Both the position numbers and the translations under genes were made by a program. This document shows positions 54,353 through 63,341 of a stretch of 64,000 bases of DNA, in pieces (position 1 is the stretch's first letter; each line of letters begins with the position of its first letter). Origin of the DNA: JAPLJC01 sp963697965 (GTDB taxonomy: Bacteria; Desulfobacterota; Desulfobaccia; Desulfobaccales; 0-14-0-80-60-11); contig OY969108.1 of NCBI GenBank assembly GCA_963697965.1, positions 2,232,001 through 2,296,000 of the forward strand, in the 5' to 3' direction. Under the pieces are notes generated by a model. The model searched no databases and was not told the origin of the DNA. It worked only from the letters and a program-made list of their open reading frames with translations.

Positions 54353-54850
54353 ATGCAGATTCTGTTTTTCATCCTGGCCGCATTGGCCCTGATCTCCGGC
54401 GGCCTGGTGGTTTTTCAGCGCCACCCCTTGAGAAGCGCCCTCTGGCTCATCGTCAACTTCTTTGCGATAGCCGGTGTCTACCTGCTGGCCCATGCCGAGT
54501 TCATCGCCGCCATCCAGGTGATCGTTTACGCCGGGGCCATCATGGTGCTGTTCCTGTTCGTCATCATGCTTCTGAACCTGCGGCAGCCCGAGGAGGCCCC
54601 GGTAATTCCCCATATCGGCCAGAAGCTGCTGGCCGCGGTCCTGGCCGGCTTTACCGCCCTGATCATGATTTACGCCTACCGCCACGCCAGTCTGCCGGGG
54701 GGGCCGGAAGTCATCCCTGGCCTGGGGAACACCGAATCGATTGCCCGCAGCCTGTTTACCAATTACCTGCTGCCCTTCGAGGTCACCTCGGTCCTGCTCC
54801 TGGTGGCCATTGTCGGCGCGGTGGTCCTGGCTAAGAGTAAGTTGAAGTGA
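54353..54850 (+). CDS. nuoJ: NADH-quinone oxidoreductase subunit J
   Basis: 165 aa from ATG 54353, with AAAGGAGG 8 nt upstream. Five membrane helices; SALWLIVNFFAIAGVYLLAHAEFIAAIQVIVYAGAIMVLF is the NuoJ signature region. Membrane arm subunit. Confidence 0.95.
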   Translation: MQILFFILAALALISGGLVVFQRHPLRSALWLIVNFFAIAGVYLLAHAEFIAAIQVIVYAGAIMVLFLFVIMLLNLRQPEEAPVIPHIGQKLLAAVLAGFTALIMIYAYRHASLPGGPEVIPGLGNTESIARSLFTNYLLPFEVTSVLLLVAIVGAVVLAKSKLK

Positions 54851-54869
54851 GAATCAGGGGAGAATGGAC

Positions 54870-55175
54870 ATGGCAGTGCCCTTGCATTATTACCTGGCCC
54901 TGAGCGTGGCCCTGTTCGCCCTGGGAGTGATCGGGGTGATTATTCGGCGCAACGCCATCGTCGTCTTCATGAGCATCGAGATGATGCTCAACGCCGTCAA
55001 CGTGACCTTCATCGGGTTTGCCGACTATTTTAAGGCGGTGGACGGACAGATGTTTGTGTTTTTCGTCTTGACCGTGGCCGCCGCGGAAGTGGCGGTAGGC
55101 CTGGCCCTGATTGTCGCCATCTACCGCAACCGGGGCTCCATTTATGTCGACGACCTGAATATCCTCAGGTGGTGA
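54870..55175 (+). CDS. nuoK: NADH-quinone oxidoreductase subunit K
   Basis: 101 aa from ATG 54870 (GGGAG 7 nt upstream; the ATG at 54864 is too close to it). Three helices; IVVFMSIEMMLNAVNVTF carries the conserved Glu, and VAAAEVAVGLALIVAIYRN follows. Confidence 0.95.
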   Translation: MAVPLHYYLALSVALFALGVIGVIIRRNAIVVFMSIEMMLNAVNVTFIGFADYFKAVDGQMFVFFVLTVAAAEVAVGLALIVAIYRNRGSIYVDDLNILRW

Positions 55176-55185
55176 GGCGACCCTC

Positions 55186-57087
55186 ATGATGGATTATGTC
55201 TGGCTGATACCTCTGTTCCCCCTCATCGGCTTTTTGATCAACGGCCTTCTGGGCAAGAGATTGTCCAAGAATGTGGTGGGAACTATCGGCTCACTGGCCG
55301 TGGGCCTGAGCTTCCTGCTCACCGTGGCCATCTTCCTGGAATTTCTGCGACTGCCGGAAGGGTCCCGGGCGGTGGAAAAGACGATGTTCACCTGGATCTC
55401 CTCCGGCAGTTTCCAGGCCCAGGCGGCCTTCCTCATCGACCCCCTGTCCCTGGTGATGCTCCTGGTGGTCTCCGGGGTGAGCACCCTGATCCACATCTAC
55501 TCCATGGGTTACATGCACGATGACCCGGGGTTTTACCGCTACTTCTCCTATCTCAACCTTTTCGTTTTTAACATGCTCCTCCTGGTGAGCGCCAATAACT
55601 TCCTGTTGATGTTCGTGGGTTGGGAAGGAGTGGGACTCTGCTCGTATCTCTTGATCGGCTTTTGGTATGAGCGCCGCTCGGCCAGCGACGCGGGCAAAAA
55701 GGCCTTCGTGGTCAACCGGATCGGCGATTTCGGCTTCCTGCTGGGCATCTTCATCATCTTCTGGAGCTTCGGCACCCTCAATTTCCGAGAGGTCTTCGCG
55801 GCGGCCGCCCCCCATTTCGCGGTGGGCTCCGTGGTGATCACTGCCGCTACCCTTTGCCTGTTCTTGGGGGCCACCGGCAAGTCGGCCCAGATTCCTCTCT
55901 ACGTCTGGCTGCCCGACGCCATGGAAGGCCCCACCCCGGTCTCCGCCCTGATCCACGCGGCCACCATGGTCACCGCAGGGGTCTATATGTTGGCCCGTTG
56001 CAGCGCCCTGTTCGTGCTGGCCCCGATCTCCATGACGGTGGTGGCGGTGGTGGGCCTGCTCACCGCTTTTTTTGCGGCCACCATGGGCATGGCGCAAACC
56101 GATATCAAACGCGTCCTGGCCTACTCCACCGTGAGCCAGTTGGGATATATGGTAATGGCCTGCGGCGTGGGGGCCTTTGTCTCCGGTATCTTCCACCTGA
56201 TGACTCACGCCTTTTTCAAGGCCCTCCTCTTCCTGGGCTCCGGCTCGGTAATCCACGGCATGCACGGCCAACAGGATATGCGCCACATGGGCGGCCTCAG
56301 GAAGTACATGCCCATCACCTATTGGACCTTCGTGGTGGCCACCCTGGCCATCTCCGGCATCTTCCCCTTCGCCGGCTTTTTCAGCAAGGATGAAATTCTC
56401 TTTAATACCCTGGTGGACGGCCACGTCCTCTATTGGGGCGTCGCCACCGTGGCGGCCTTAATCACCGCCTTCTACATGTTCCGGGCGGTCTTCATGACCT
56501 TCCACGGCAAGGAAAGGTTCGACCACCATAAGGTTCACCCGCATGAGGCCCCCTGGACTATGGCGGCGCCTCTGATAATCCTGGCGGTCCTGTCCGCGGT
56601 AGGCGGTTTTGTGGGTTTCCCCATCATCGAAGGGGCCCATAAGTTCAAAGATTTCCTGGCCCCGTCCATCGCCGTCCTGCACCCCGAGGGGCACCACCCC
56701 ATGTCCTTCGAAATCTTCATGATGGCCTTCAGCATGGCCGTCGCCGGCGTGGGCATCTTCATCGCTTATAAGTGCTATATCAAAAACCCGGGATTGCCGG
56801 ATCGGGTGGTGGCGAAATTTCCGGTAGTCTACGAATACATCTATCACAAATATTTTGTGGATGAGTTTTATGACGCCGCGGTGGTGGAGCCGGTCAAGGA
56901 AGGCTCCGACTTCCTGTGGCATGGAGTGGATGAAACGGTGGTGGATGGCGCCGTGAACGGCAGCGCCAGCACCGTCGTCTGGCTCAGCGCCCACCTCCGC
57001 AAGCTGGAAACCGGTTTCGTACAAAGCTATGCCCTGGCCATCCTCGTGGGGGTGGTGCTCATCACGGGCTATCTCATCGGACGTTAA
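55186..57087 (+). CDS. nuoL: NADH-quinone oxidoreductase subunit L
   Basis: 633 aa, antiporter-like. MFVGWEGVGLCSYLLIGFWYE, GATGKSAQIPLYVWLPDAMEGPTPVSALIHAATMV and MAQTDIKRVLAYSTVSQLGYM are characteristic. The C-terminal long helix region is present. Distal proton-pumping subunit. Confidence 0.96.
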   Translation: MMDYVWLIPLFPLIGFLINGLLGKRLSKNVVGTIGSLAVGLSFLLTVAIFLEFLRLPEGSRAVEKTMFTWISSGSFQAQAAFLIDPLSLVMLLVVSGVSTLIHIYSMGYMHDDPGFYRYFSYLNLFVFNMLLLVSANNFLLMFVGWEGVGLCSYLLIGFWYERRSASDAGKKAFVVNRIGDFGFLLGIFIIFWSFGTLNFREVFAAAAPHFAVGSVVITAATLCLFLGATGKSAQIPLYVWLPDAMEGPTPVSALIHAATMVTAGVYMLARCSALFVLAPISMTVVAVVGLLTAFFAATMGMAQTDIKRVLAYSTVSQLGYMVMACGVGAFVSGIFHLMTHAFFKALLFLGSGSVIHGMHGQQDMRHMGGLRKYMPITYWTFVVATLAISGIFPFAGFFSKDEILFNTLVDGHVLYWGVATVAALITAFYMFRAVFMTFHGKERFDHHKVHPHEAPWTMAAPLIILAVLSAVGGFVGFPIIEGAHKFKDFLAPSIAVLHPEGHHPMSFEIFMMAFSMAVAGVGIFIAYKCYIKNPGLPDRVVAKFPVVYEYIYHKYFVDEFYDAAVVEPVKEGSDFLWHGVDETVVDGAVNGSASTVVWLSAHLRKLETGFVQSYALAILVGVVLITGYLIGR

Positions 57088-57102
57088 CCTGAGGGTGGCT
57101 CA

Positions 57103-58639
57103 ATGCATCTACCAATCCTCTCCATCCTGATCTTCCTCCCCCTCCTGGGGGTGGGGCTGCTGCTGTTGTTGGACCGCAAGAACCACCAGGTCCTCAAAGG
57201 CGCCGCCTTCGGGATATCCCTGTTGGAGTTGGCCTTCTCCCTGCCCCTGTGGTTCCGCTTCGACAACGGCACCGCCGCCATGCAGTTCGTGGAGCGCCAC
57301 TCTTGGATTCCCAGTTACGGCGTCAGCTATCATCTCGGGGTGGATGGCTTCTCGCTGCTGCTCATCCTGCTCACCACCTTTCTGACCCCGCTCTGTGTTC
57401 TGGCCACCTGGACCGACATCCAGACCCATGTCAAAGAGTTCATGATTTGCCTGCTGGCCCTGATGAGCGGCATGATCGGGGTGTTCGCCTCCCTGGACCT
57501 TTTCCTCTTCTACGTCTTCTGGGAAGTGATGCTGATCCCCATGTACCTGCTCATCGGTGTCTGGGGCAACCCGGCCCGGCGGGTCTATGCGGCCATCAAG
57601 TTCTTCCTGTTCACCATGTTCGGTTCGGTACTGATGCTGGTGGCCATTTTGGTCCTTTACTTTTACTGCGGCAAGACCACCGGCGTCTACAGCTTCGATC
57701 TGCTGAGGATGTACGGCCTGCCCATTCCTTTTCACCTGCAGTATCTGGATGTTCCTGGCCTTTGGCCTGGCCTTCGCCATCAAGGTGCCCATGTTCCCCT
57801 TCCACACCTGGTTGCCCGACGCCCACACCGAAGCGCCCACGGTGGGTTCCGTCATCCTGGCCGCGGTGCTCCTGAAGATGGGGACTTACGGTTTCCTGCG
57901 TTTCAATATGCCGTTGTTCCCCCAGGCGGCTCATTGCTTTGTCCCCCTCTTTTCCATCCTGGCCATCATCGGCATCATTTACGGCGCCCTGGTGTCCATG
58001 ATGCAAAAGGACCTGAAGCGCCTCATCGCCTTCTCCTCCGTGAGCCACCTGGGCTTTGTCATGCTGGGGCTGTTCACCTTCACCATCACGGGGTTGCAGG
58101 GCGGCCTCATCCAGATGATTAACCACGGCATTTCCACCGGCGCCCTGTTCCTGCTCGTGGGCATGATCTACGAACGGCGCCACACCCGGATGATTGCCGA
58201 GTTCGGCGGTCTGGCCACCCCCATGCCCATTTTCGCCACCATCTTCATGATCGTCACCCTTTCCTCCATTGCCGTGCCCGGCACCAACGGCTTCGTTGGC
58301 GAATTTCTCATCCTTTTGGGCACCTTTAAGAGCAATATCCTCTATGGCGTCCTGGCCGCCACCGGCGTCATCTTTTCCGCTTGTTACATGCTCTGGATGT
58401 TCCAGCGGGTGGTCTGGGGGGAAGTGACCAACGTGAAGAACCGGGAGCTCACCGACCTCTCCTTGAGGGAGATCGCCATCTTCGTGCCAGTGCTCCTGTT
58501 CATCCTCTGGATCGGGGTCTATCCTAACACCTTCCTGAATAAGACCAAGGCCACCAGCGACAATTTTGTGGCCATGATGGAAAAGGCCCAGGCCCGCCAG
58601 GTCGCTCAATCCCAGGTCCCTAAGGGGGAGGCGCTATGA
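57103..58639 (+). pseudogene. nuoM: NADH-quinone oxidoreductase subunit M, +1 frameshift
   Basis: Frame 1 codes from ATG 57103 to about 57744 (FYVFWEVMLIPMYLLIGVWG, RRVYAAIKFFLFTMFGS, YGLPIPFHLQY). Frame 2 then continues without loss (WMFLAFGLAFAIKVPMFPFHTWLPDAHTEAPT to KGEAL) and stops at 58639. One extra base near 57745 (the C of TATCTGG) explains it: without it the protein reads LQYWMFLAF, the usual form, in about 511 aa. Either a sequence error or a real mutation; no slippery homopolymer is there. Everything else in the gene is intact, which favours error. Confidence 0.85.
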
Positions 58640-60096
58640 CCCTCACCATCCCCGGTTTCCATCTGTACAGCATCGGGCCGGAGCTCATTCTGACCATCAC
58701 CGCCATCGTCATCCTGCTGCTGGACGCCCTCTCCCCCAGCGGGCGCAAGGCCCACTTTCCCCAGCTCAGCCTCCTGGGCCTGGCCGCCGCGGCCGTGATG
58801 ACCGTTTTCATGTGGGGCATCCGGGGCACCGACTTCGCCCGCATGATTTACGTCGACAACTTTAGCCTCTTCTTCTATCTGATCTTCATCCTGGGGACCG
58901 CCCTGACGGTAATGATCAGCAGGCAATACCTGGAGGACTATGGCAAAAACCTGGGCGAATACTATGCCCTGCTGCTCTTTGCCACGGTGGGTATGATGCT
59001 CATGGCCGCCAGCGCCCATCTCATCATGCTCTTTTTGGGCCTGGAGGTGATGTCCATCGCGGTGTACGTCCTGGCGGGCCTGTTCCGGGAGGATCCCCGC
59101 TCCAACGAAGCCTCCCTGAAATACCTGATCCTGGGCTCCTTCTCCAGCGCCTTTCTGCTCTTCGGCATGGCCTTCCTTTACGGCGCCGCCGGGGGCACCC
59201 TGTATCTGGACGATCTACCCAAGGCCCTGATGGGCCACACCTTCATGCAGCCCCTGACCCTGCTGGCCATGGCCCTGTTGCTGGTGGGCTTCGGCTTCAA
59301 GGTGGCCTCGGCGCCCTTCCACATGTGGACCCCGGACGTCTACGAAGGGGCCCCCACCTCGGTCACCGCCTTTATGGCGGTGGGGGTAAAGGCCGCGGCC
59401 TTCGCCGCCTTCGCCCGGGTCTTCTTCCTGGTCTTCCTGGCAATGAAGCCGGACTGGACCATGCTCCTCTGGATCATGGCGGTGGCCACCATGACGGTGG
59501 GCAACGTCACCGCCCTCGTCCAGACTAACATCAAGCGCATGCTGGCTTATTCTTCCATCGCCCACGCCGGCTACCTGCTGGTGGCCCTGGTGGCCGCCAG
59601 CCAATTGGGCGCGGTAAGCCTCCTTTACTACCTGCTGGCCTATACCTTGATGAACCTGGGGGCCTTCGGGGTGGTGATCCTGGTAGGGCGTAAAAAGGAC
59701 AGCTACCTCAATATCTACGACTACTCCGGGCTGGGGTTCCAGCACCCGGCCCTGGCCGCGTCCATGGCTCTGTTCATGTTCGCCCTGGCGGGCATGCCTC
59801 CCACCGCCGGATTTGTGGGCAAATTTTACATCTTCTCCGCCGCGGTGCAGTCGGGCTACATCTGGCTGGCCATCATCGGCGTCATGAATTCCCTGGTATC
59901 GATGTATTACTACCTGAGAATCACGGTGCTCATGTACATGAAACCCGCCGAGGCCGACCTGGGTCCGGTGACGTTCTCACCCGGCGTCACCACGGTGCTG
60001 GCCGCCACCGCCGCCGGCGTGCTGCTGATCGGCATCTTCCCCGGCTATCTCTACGACCTGGCGGTAAACGCGGTAAAGATCTTTCCCGGCCTCTAA
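58636..60096 (+). CDS. nuoN: NADH-quinone oxidoreductase subunit N
   Basis: 486 aa, overlapping nuoM by 4 bp. GLEVMSIAVYVLAGLFREDPRSNEASLKYLILGSFSS, APFHMWTPDVYEGAPTSVTAFMAV and TNIKRMLAYSSIAHAGYLLVAL are NuoN hallmarks. Antiporter-like proton-pumping subunit; last gene of the operon. Confidence 0.96.
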   Translation: MTLTIPGFHLYSIGPELILTITAIVILLLDALSPSGRKAHFPQLSLLGLAAAAVMTVFMWGIRGTDFARMIYVDNFSLFFYLIFILGTALTVMISRQYLEDYGKNLGEYYALLLFATVGMMLMAASAHLIMLFLGLEVMSIAVYVLAGLFREDPRSNEASLKYLILGSFSSAFLLFGMAFLYGAAGGTLYLDDLPKALMGHTFMQPLTLLAMALLLVGFGFKVASAPFHMWTPDVYEGAPTSVTAFMAVGVKAAAFAAFARVFFLVFLAMKPDWTMLLWIMAVATMTVGNVTALVQTNIKRMLAYSSIAHAGYLLVALVAASQLGAVSLLYYLLAYTLMNLGAFGVVILVGRKKDSYLNIYDYSGLGFQHPALAASMALFMFALAGMPPTAGFVGKFYIFSAAVQSGYIWLAIIGVMNSLVSMYYYLRITVLMYMKPAEADLGPVTFSPGVTTVLAATAAGVLLIGIFPGYLYDLAVNAVKIFPGL

Positions 60097-60214
60097 TACC
60101 AAGTTGCCGTCAAAAGCAGAAGAATCTTTTGTAGGGGCGCACCCAGGTGTGCGCCCACCAGAGGGCGGACACGCGGGTCCGCCCCTGCACCAAAAAAAAC
60201 ATTTGACTTGGTAT
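60096..60214. repeat. Small element with terminal inverted repeats and type A palindromes
   Basis: ATACCAAGT at the left end is mirrored by ACTTGGTAT at the right end; GTCAAA/TTTGAC lie just inside. Between them are two type A palindromes (60131-60188; centres CACCCAGGTGTG and ACACGCGGGT). At 119 bp this looks like a miniature inverted-repeat element, directly after the nuoN stop. Confidence 0.6.
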
Positions 60215-60233
60215 CACCGATTAAATCTCCAAT

Positions 60234-60266
60234 AAAAAAGCAGGGCCCCGAGGCCCTGCTTTTTTT
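60234..60266. terminator. Bidirectional terminator between nuoN and the Rho-N gene
   Basis: GCAGGGCC (60240-60247) and GGCCCTGC (60252-60259) form an 8-bp stem with loop CCGA; A6 precedes and T7 follows. It can end both the nuo operon and the convergent minus-strand gene. Confidence 0.85.
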
Positions 60267-60285
60267 GGGGTGGCAAGGATCAGGA

Positions 60286-60618
60286 TCAAGCCGCCTGGCG
60301 GCTCCGCTTCTTCAGGCGGTTGGCCTTCTTGCGCAGGATGTCGACCTGTTTGCGGGAGGCGCCCGCGCCAATGGCCTCCAGCTTCCGGGCCCGGAGCTGC
60401 TTGCCCTTTTCCTTCAAATCCCGCACGCTCAACACCTCCACGGCCTTCTTTTCTTCCTTGATGCCCTGCGCCTTTTTGATGGCGTTGAGCAGCTCCTCTT
60501 TGTTCATGCCGTGGACGCCGCTGATCTCGCCCTGTTCCAGGGCGTACTTGCGCAACTCCGTGGCGGTCATCTTATCCAGGGGCTTTTCTTTCTTCTCTTT
60601 AGATTTCTTCTCGGCCAT
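60286..60618 (-). CDS. Rho termination factor N-terminal domain protein
   Basis: 110 aa, highly basic. MTATELRKYALEQGEISGVHGMNKEELLNAIKKA (about residues 17-50) is a Rho_N/SAP-like helix-extended-loop-helix, followed by a Lys/Arg-rich helical tail (RKKANRLKKRS). Possible nucleic-acid binding. Stand-alone small proteins of this type have no settled function. Confidence 0.85.
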   Translation of the reverse strand: MAEKKSKEKKEKPLDKMTATELRKYALEQGEISGVHGMNKEELLNAIKKAQGIKEEKKAVEVLSVRDLKEKGKQLRARKLEAIGAGASRKQVDILRKKANRLKKRSRQAA

Positions 60619-61190
60619 GATTCCTCTCCCGGTGATAGTTCAAGGTTCAAGGTTCAAAGTTGAGACCTTTGCGAAAGTTCCCCTGTTTGTCATTCTGAGG
60701 GAGCGAAGCGACCGAAGAATCTCACAGATTTTAAGGAAATACGAGATCCTTCGCTTTGCTCAGGATGACAAAGTTTGGTTTTCGCAGAGGTTTCAGGTTC
60801 AAGGTTCAAAGTTATTAAGATCAACGTAGCTTCTGGGGAGACGAGATAATCCCGCCCCCAGGGGTATCCTTACGAACCTGCCGCTAAAAGGGACGCACCA
60901 CGCGGTGCGGCGCCATATTCCCCCTAAATTTAACCAAAATCCCCGGTTTCCTCAACCCCAAAAGGTTACTGGCGAGAGTGAACAGGAATGAGAGCGCCCC
61001 AACTCCTGAACAGGGTCTTATCCAGTTTGGCCTAGCCTCGATAAGCGGCGGCCACAGGCCGCCCTATAAGATCCAATCTCCCTGGCCGCTCATGGGTCAG
61101 GCTGTGCCCGCCGACTTAACCAGCGCTCCTCTCTACTGATCCCCTGCCTAAGGCCCTGGCACCTGGGTCTCAAAGAAAAACGAAAACCGC
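60619..61190. repeat. Repeat cluster (type C, type B) between the Rho-N gene and slipin
   Basis: 572 bp, no gene. A type C element spans 60636-60812 (GTTCAAGGTTCAAAGTTGAG ... TGTCATTCTGAGGGAGCG ... ATCCTTCGCTTTGCTCAGGA ... TTCAAGGTTCAAAGTT). A type B element spans about 61024-61112 (AGTTTGGCCTAG, GGCGGCCACAGGCCGCCCTA, GGCTGTGCCCGCC). Confidence 0.7.
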
Positions 61191-61964
61191 CTATTTTTCC
61201 TCTTTATTCATCTTTTCCGCCAACTTGATGAAGGGCGTGATCAGGTCGATGGGGATGGGGAACAGGGTGGTTGAGTTCTTCTCGGCGGCGATCTCCCGCA
61301 GGGTTTGGAGATAGCGCAACTGCAAGGACATGGGCTCGGTGGCCAGCACCTTGGCAGCCTCGGCCATCTTGGCGGCCGCCTGGAATTCGCCCTCGGCGTT
61401 GATCACCTTGGCCCGCCGCTCCCGCTCCGCCTCCGCCTGCTTGGCGATGGACCGCTGCATTTCCACCGGCAGATCGATGGAGCGCACCTCCACCAGGGTC
61501 ACCTTGATGCCCCAGGGCTCGGTTTGCTTATCCAGAATCTCGGCCAACTGAGTGTTGACCTTCTCCCGTTCGGACAGCATGTCGTCCAGCTCCATCTGGC
61601 CGCAGACGCTCCTCAAAGTGGTCTGAGCCAGCAACTGCGTGGCTGACCAATAATCCCGCACCTCAATGATGGCTTTCAGGGCGTCGATGACCCGGAAATA
61701 GACCACCGCGTTCACCTTCACTGAGACGTTGTCCCGGGTAATGACGTCCTGGGAGGGGACCTCATAGGTCGCCAATTGCAGGTTAACCTTGACCAGCCGG
61801 TCCACCATGGGAATGATGATGATGAGGCCCGGCCCCTTGGCCCATTCGAGGGCCCGGCCCAGGCGGAAGATCACCCCTCGTTCGTATTCGTTCAAGATCT
61901 TGATGGCGCTCATAAGAAACAGAAACGCCAGTGCGATGATCACAAAGCCAAAGGTCCCTATCAT
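61191..61964 (-). CDS. Slipin (stomatin/prohibitin family) membrane protein
   Basis: 257 aa. One N-terminal membrane segment (about 3-22), then the SPFH domain: ILNEYERGVIFRLGRALEWAKGPGLIIIIP, DNVSVKVNAVVYFRV, LRSVCGQMELDDMLSERE, and a coiled coil AEAERERRAKVINAEGEFQAA. Membrane scaffold protein. It lies 10 bp after nfeD; this pairing is a conserved partner arrangement. Confidence 0.93.
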   Translation of the reverse strand: MIGTFGFVIIALAFLFLMSAIKILNEYERGVIFRLGRALEWAKGPGLIIIIPMVDRLVKVNLQLATYEVPSQDVITRDNVSVKVNAVVYFRVIDALKAIIEVRDYWSATQLLAQTTLRSVCGQMELDDMLSEREKVNTQLAEILDKQTEPWGIKVTLVEVRSIDLPVEMQRSIAKQAEAERERRAKVINAEGEFQAAAKMAEAAKVLATEPMSLQLRYLQTLREIAAEKNSTTLFPIPIDLITPFIKLAEKMNKEEK

Positions 61965-61974
61965 AGCCGTCTCC

Positions 61975-63279
61975 TTAAGATTTTGGGGTTACCCGGCGCA
62001 CCCGGAGTTTCAAGCCCCGGACCGCCAGCACTTCAACGGGTTCCCGGGGGGCGATGGGCTCGTCGCTCGCCGCCTCCCAGTTCTCGCCGTGGATGAAGAC
62101 TCGTCCAACGGGGGCCAGCGGGGTCACGGCCACCCCCTGTTCTCCCACCAGGCCCTCGGCCCCGCTCACGACGCGCTTCCTGTGGCTGCGGAAAACGATG
62201 CCCGCCACTGCGATGAAAAAGAGTGACACAGTAAAGACCGTGGGGAGCAATATTCCCCAAGAGACTCCCATACCGCCGCCGCCCGGCTCCCGGAACAACA
62301 TAATGGCCCCCAATAATAGCGCCGCCACCCCCGCCACGGAGAGCATCCCGTAACTGCTGACCTTGAACTCCAGAACGAAGAAGACGAAGGACAGCAGGAT
62401 CAGGAGGACGCCGATGTAATTGACGGGCAAGGTCTGAAAGGCGAATAAGGCCAGCAGCAGGCAGGTGGCGCCGACCACCCCGGGCAGCACCACCCCCGGG
62501 TGGGCCAGCTCAAAGTAGATGCCGGCCAGGCCGATCATCATCAGGACGAAGGCAATGTTGGGGTCGGCGATGTGCCCCAGGATGCGGTAGCGCAGGTTCT
62601 CGGGGATTTCCCGAAGCGGCGCCCCTGCGGTTAGCAGAACCTGCGGTTTGCCCGCTACCTGCACCCGCCGGCCGTTGACTTTGGCCAGCAGATCGTCCAG
62701 GTTGTCGGCCATAAGGTCCACAACCTTAAGTTTCAGGGCTTCGGAGGCCGAAATGGAGACGCTCTGGCGGATGGCCTTCTCCATCCAATCCGGGTTGCGG
62801 CCGTGTTCCTCGGCCAGGGACCGCCCGTAGGCCACAAAATCGTTGAGCACCTTCGTTTCCATGGTCTTGTCCATCTTGCCGCCCATCCCGATGGACACGG
62901 GGTGGGCCGCGCCGATATTGGTGCCCGGGGCCATGGCGGCCACCTGCGCCGCCTGGGTGATGAAGACCCCGGCGGAGGCGGCCCGAGCGCCGCTGGGAGC
63001 AACATACACGATCACCGGCACCCTGGCGTTGGAGATGCCCTGGACGATTTGCCGCATGGAAGTATCCAGCCCCCCGGGGGTATCCAACTGCACCACCAGG
63101 GCTTGGGCCTGCTGCTTCTCCGCCTTGTCGATGCCTGCCAGGATGAATTCCGCCATTCCGGGGTTCACAGTGCCTACTGCGTTAAGATAGCAAACGGGCG
63201 GCGGGGCGGCCCGGCAAACCGCGGCCGCAGCCAGCAGGGCGAGTAGCATGAGTGCCAAAATCTCTGAGCAGCGTTTCAT
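61975..63279 (-). CDS. NfeD family membrane serine protease
   Basis: 434 aa. Signal peptide 1-24; ClpP-like protease domain with S102 in ARAASAGVFI and a following Lys near 143; four to five membrane helices (about 245-370), and a C-terminal OB-fold domain (GEQGVAVTPLAPVGRVFIHGENWEA). Long-type (1b) NfeD. Relatives cleave the C-terminal region of their stomatin partner, here the slipin just downstream. Confidence 0.92.
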   Translation of the reverse strand: MKRCSEILALMLLALLAAAAVCRAAPPPVCYLNAVGTVNPGMAEFILAGIDKAEKQQAQALVVQLDTPGGLDTSMRQIVQGISNARVPVIVYVAPSGARAASAGVFITQAAQVAAMAPGTNIGAAHPVSIGMGGKMDKTMETKVLNDFVAYGRSLAEEHGRNPDWMEKAIRQSVSISASEALKLKVVDLMADNLDDLLAKVNGRRVQVAGKPQVLLTAGAPLREIPENLRYRILGHIADPNIAFVLMMIGLAGIYFELAHPGVVLPGVVGATCLLLALFAFQTLPVNYIGVLLILLSFVFFVLEFKVSSYGMLSVAGVAALLLGAIMLFREPGGGGMGVSWGILLPTVFTVSLFFIAVAGIVFRSHRKRVVSGAEGLVGEQGVAVTPLAPVGRVFIHGENWEAASDEPIAPREPVEVLAVRGLKLRVRRVTPKS

Positions 63280-63307
63280 TTTATTAGCCTTCAGCGGTCA
63301 GTTTCTT

Positions 63308-63332
63308 GGGCGACCCAGCGGGTCGCCCCTAC
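63308..63332. repeat. Type A palindromic repeat
   Basis: GGGCGACCCAGCGGGTCGCCC followed by CTAC, close to identical to 21331-21359. It lies between the UDG gene stop and nfeD. Confidence 0.6.
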
Positions 63333-63341
63333 AGCTCCTTG

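Noticed and set aside
57749..58639. A separate truncated NuoM-like gene
   Set aside because: It continues exactly where the first frame loses similarity; a one-base frameshift in a single gene explains both.
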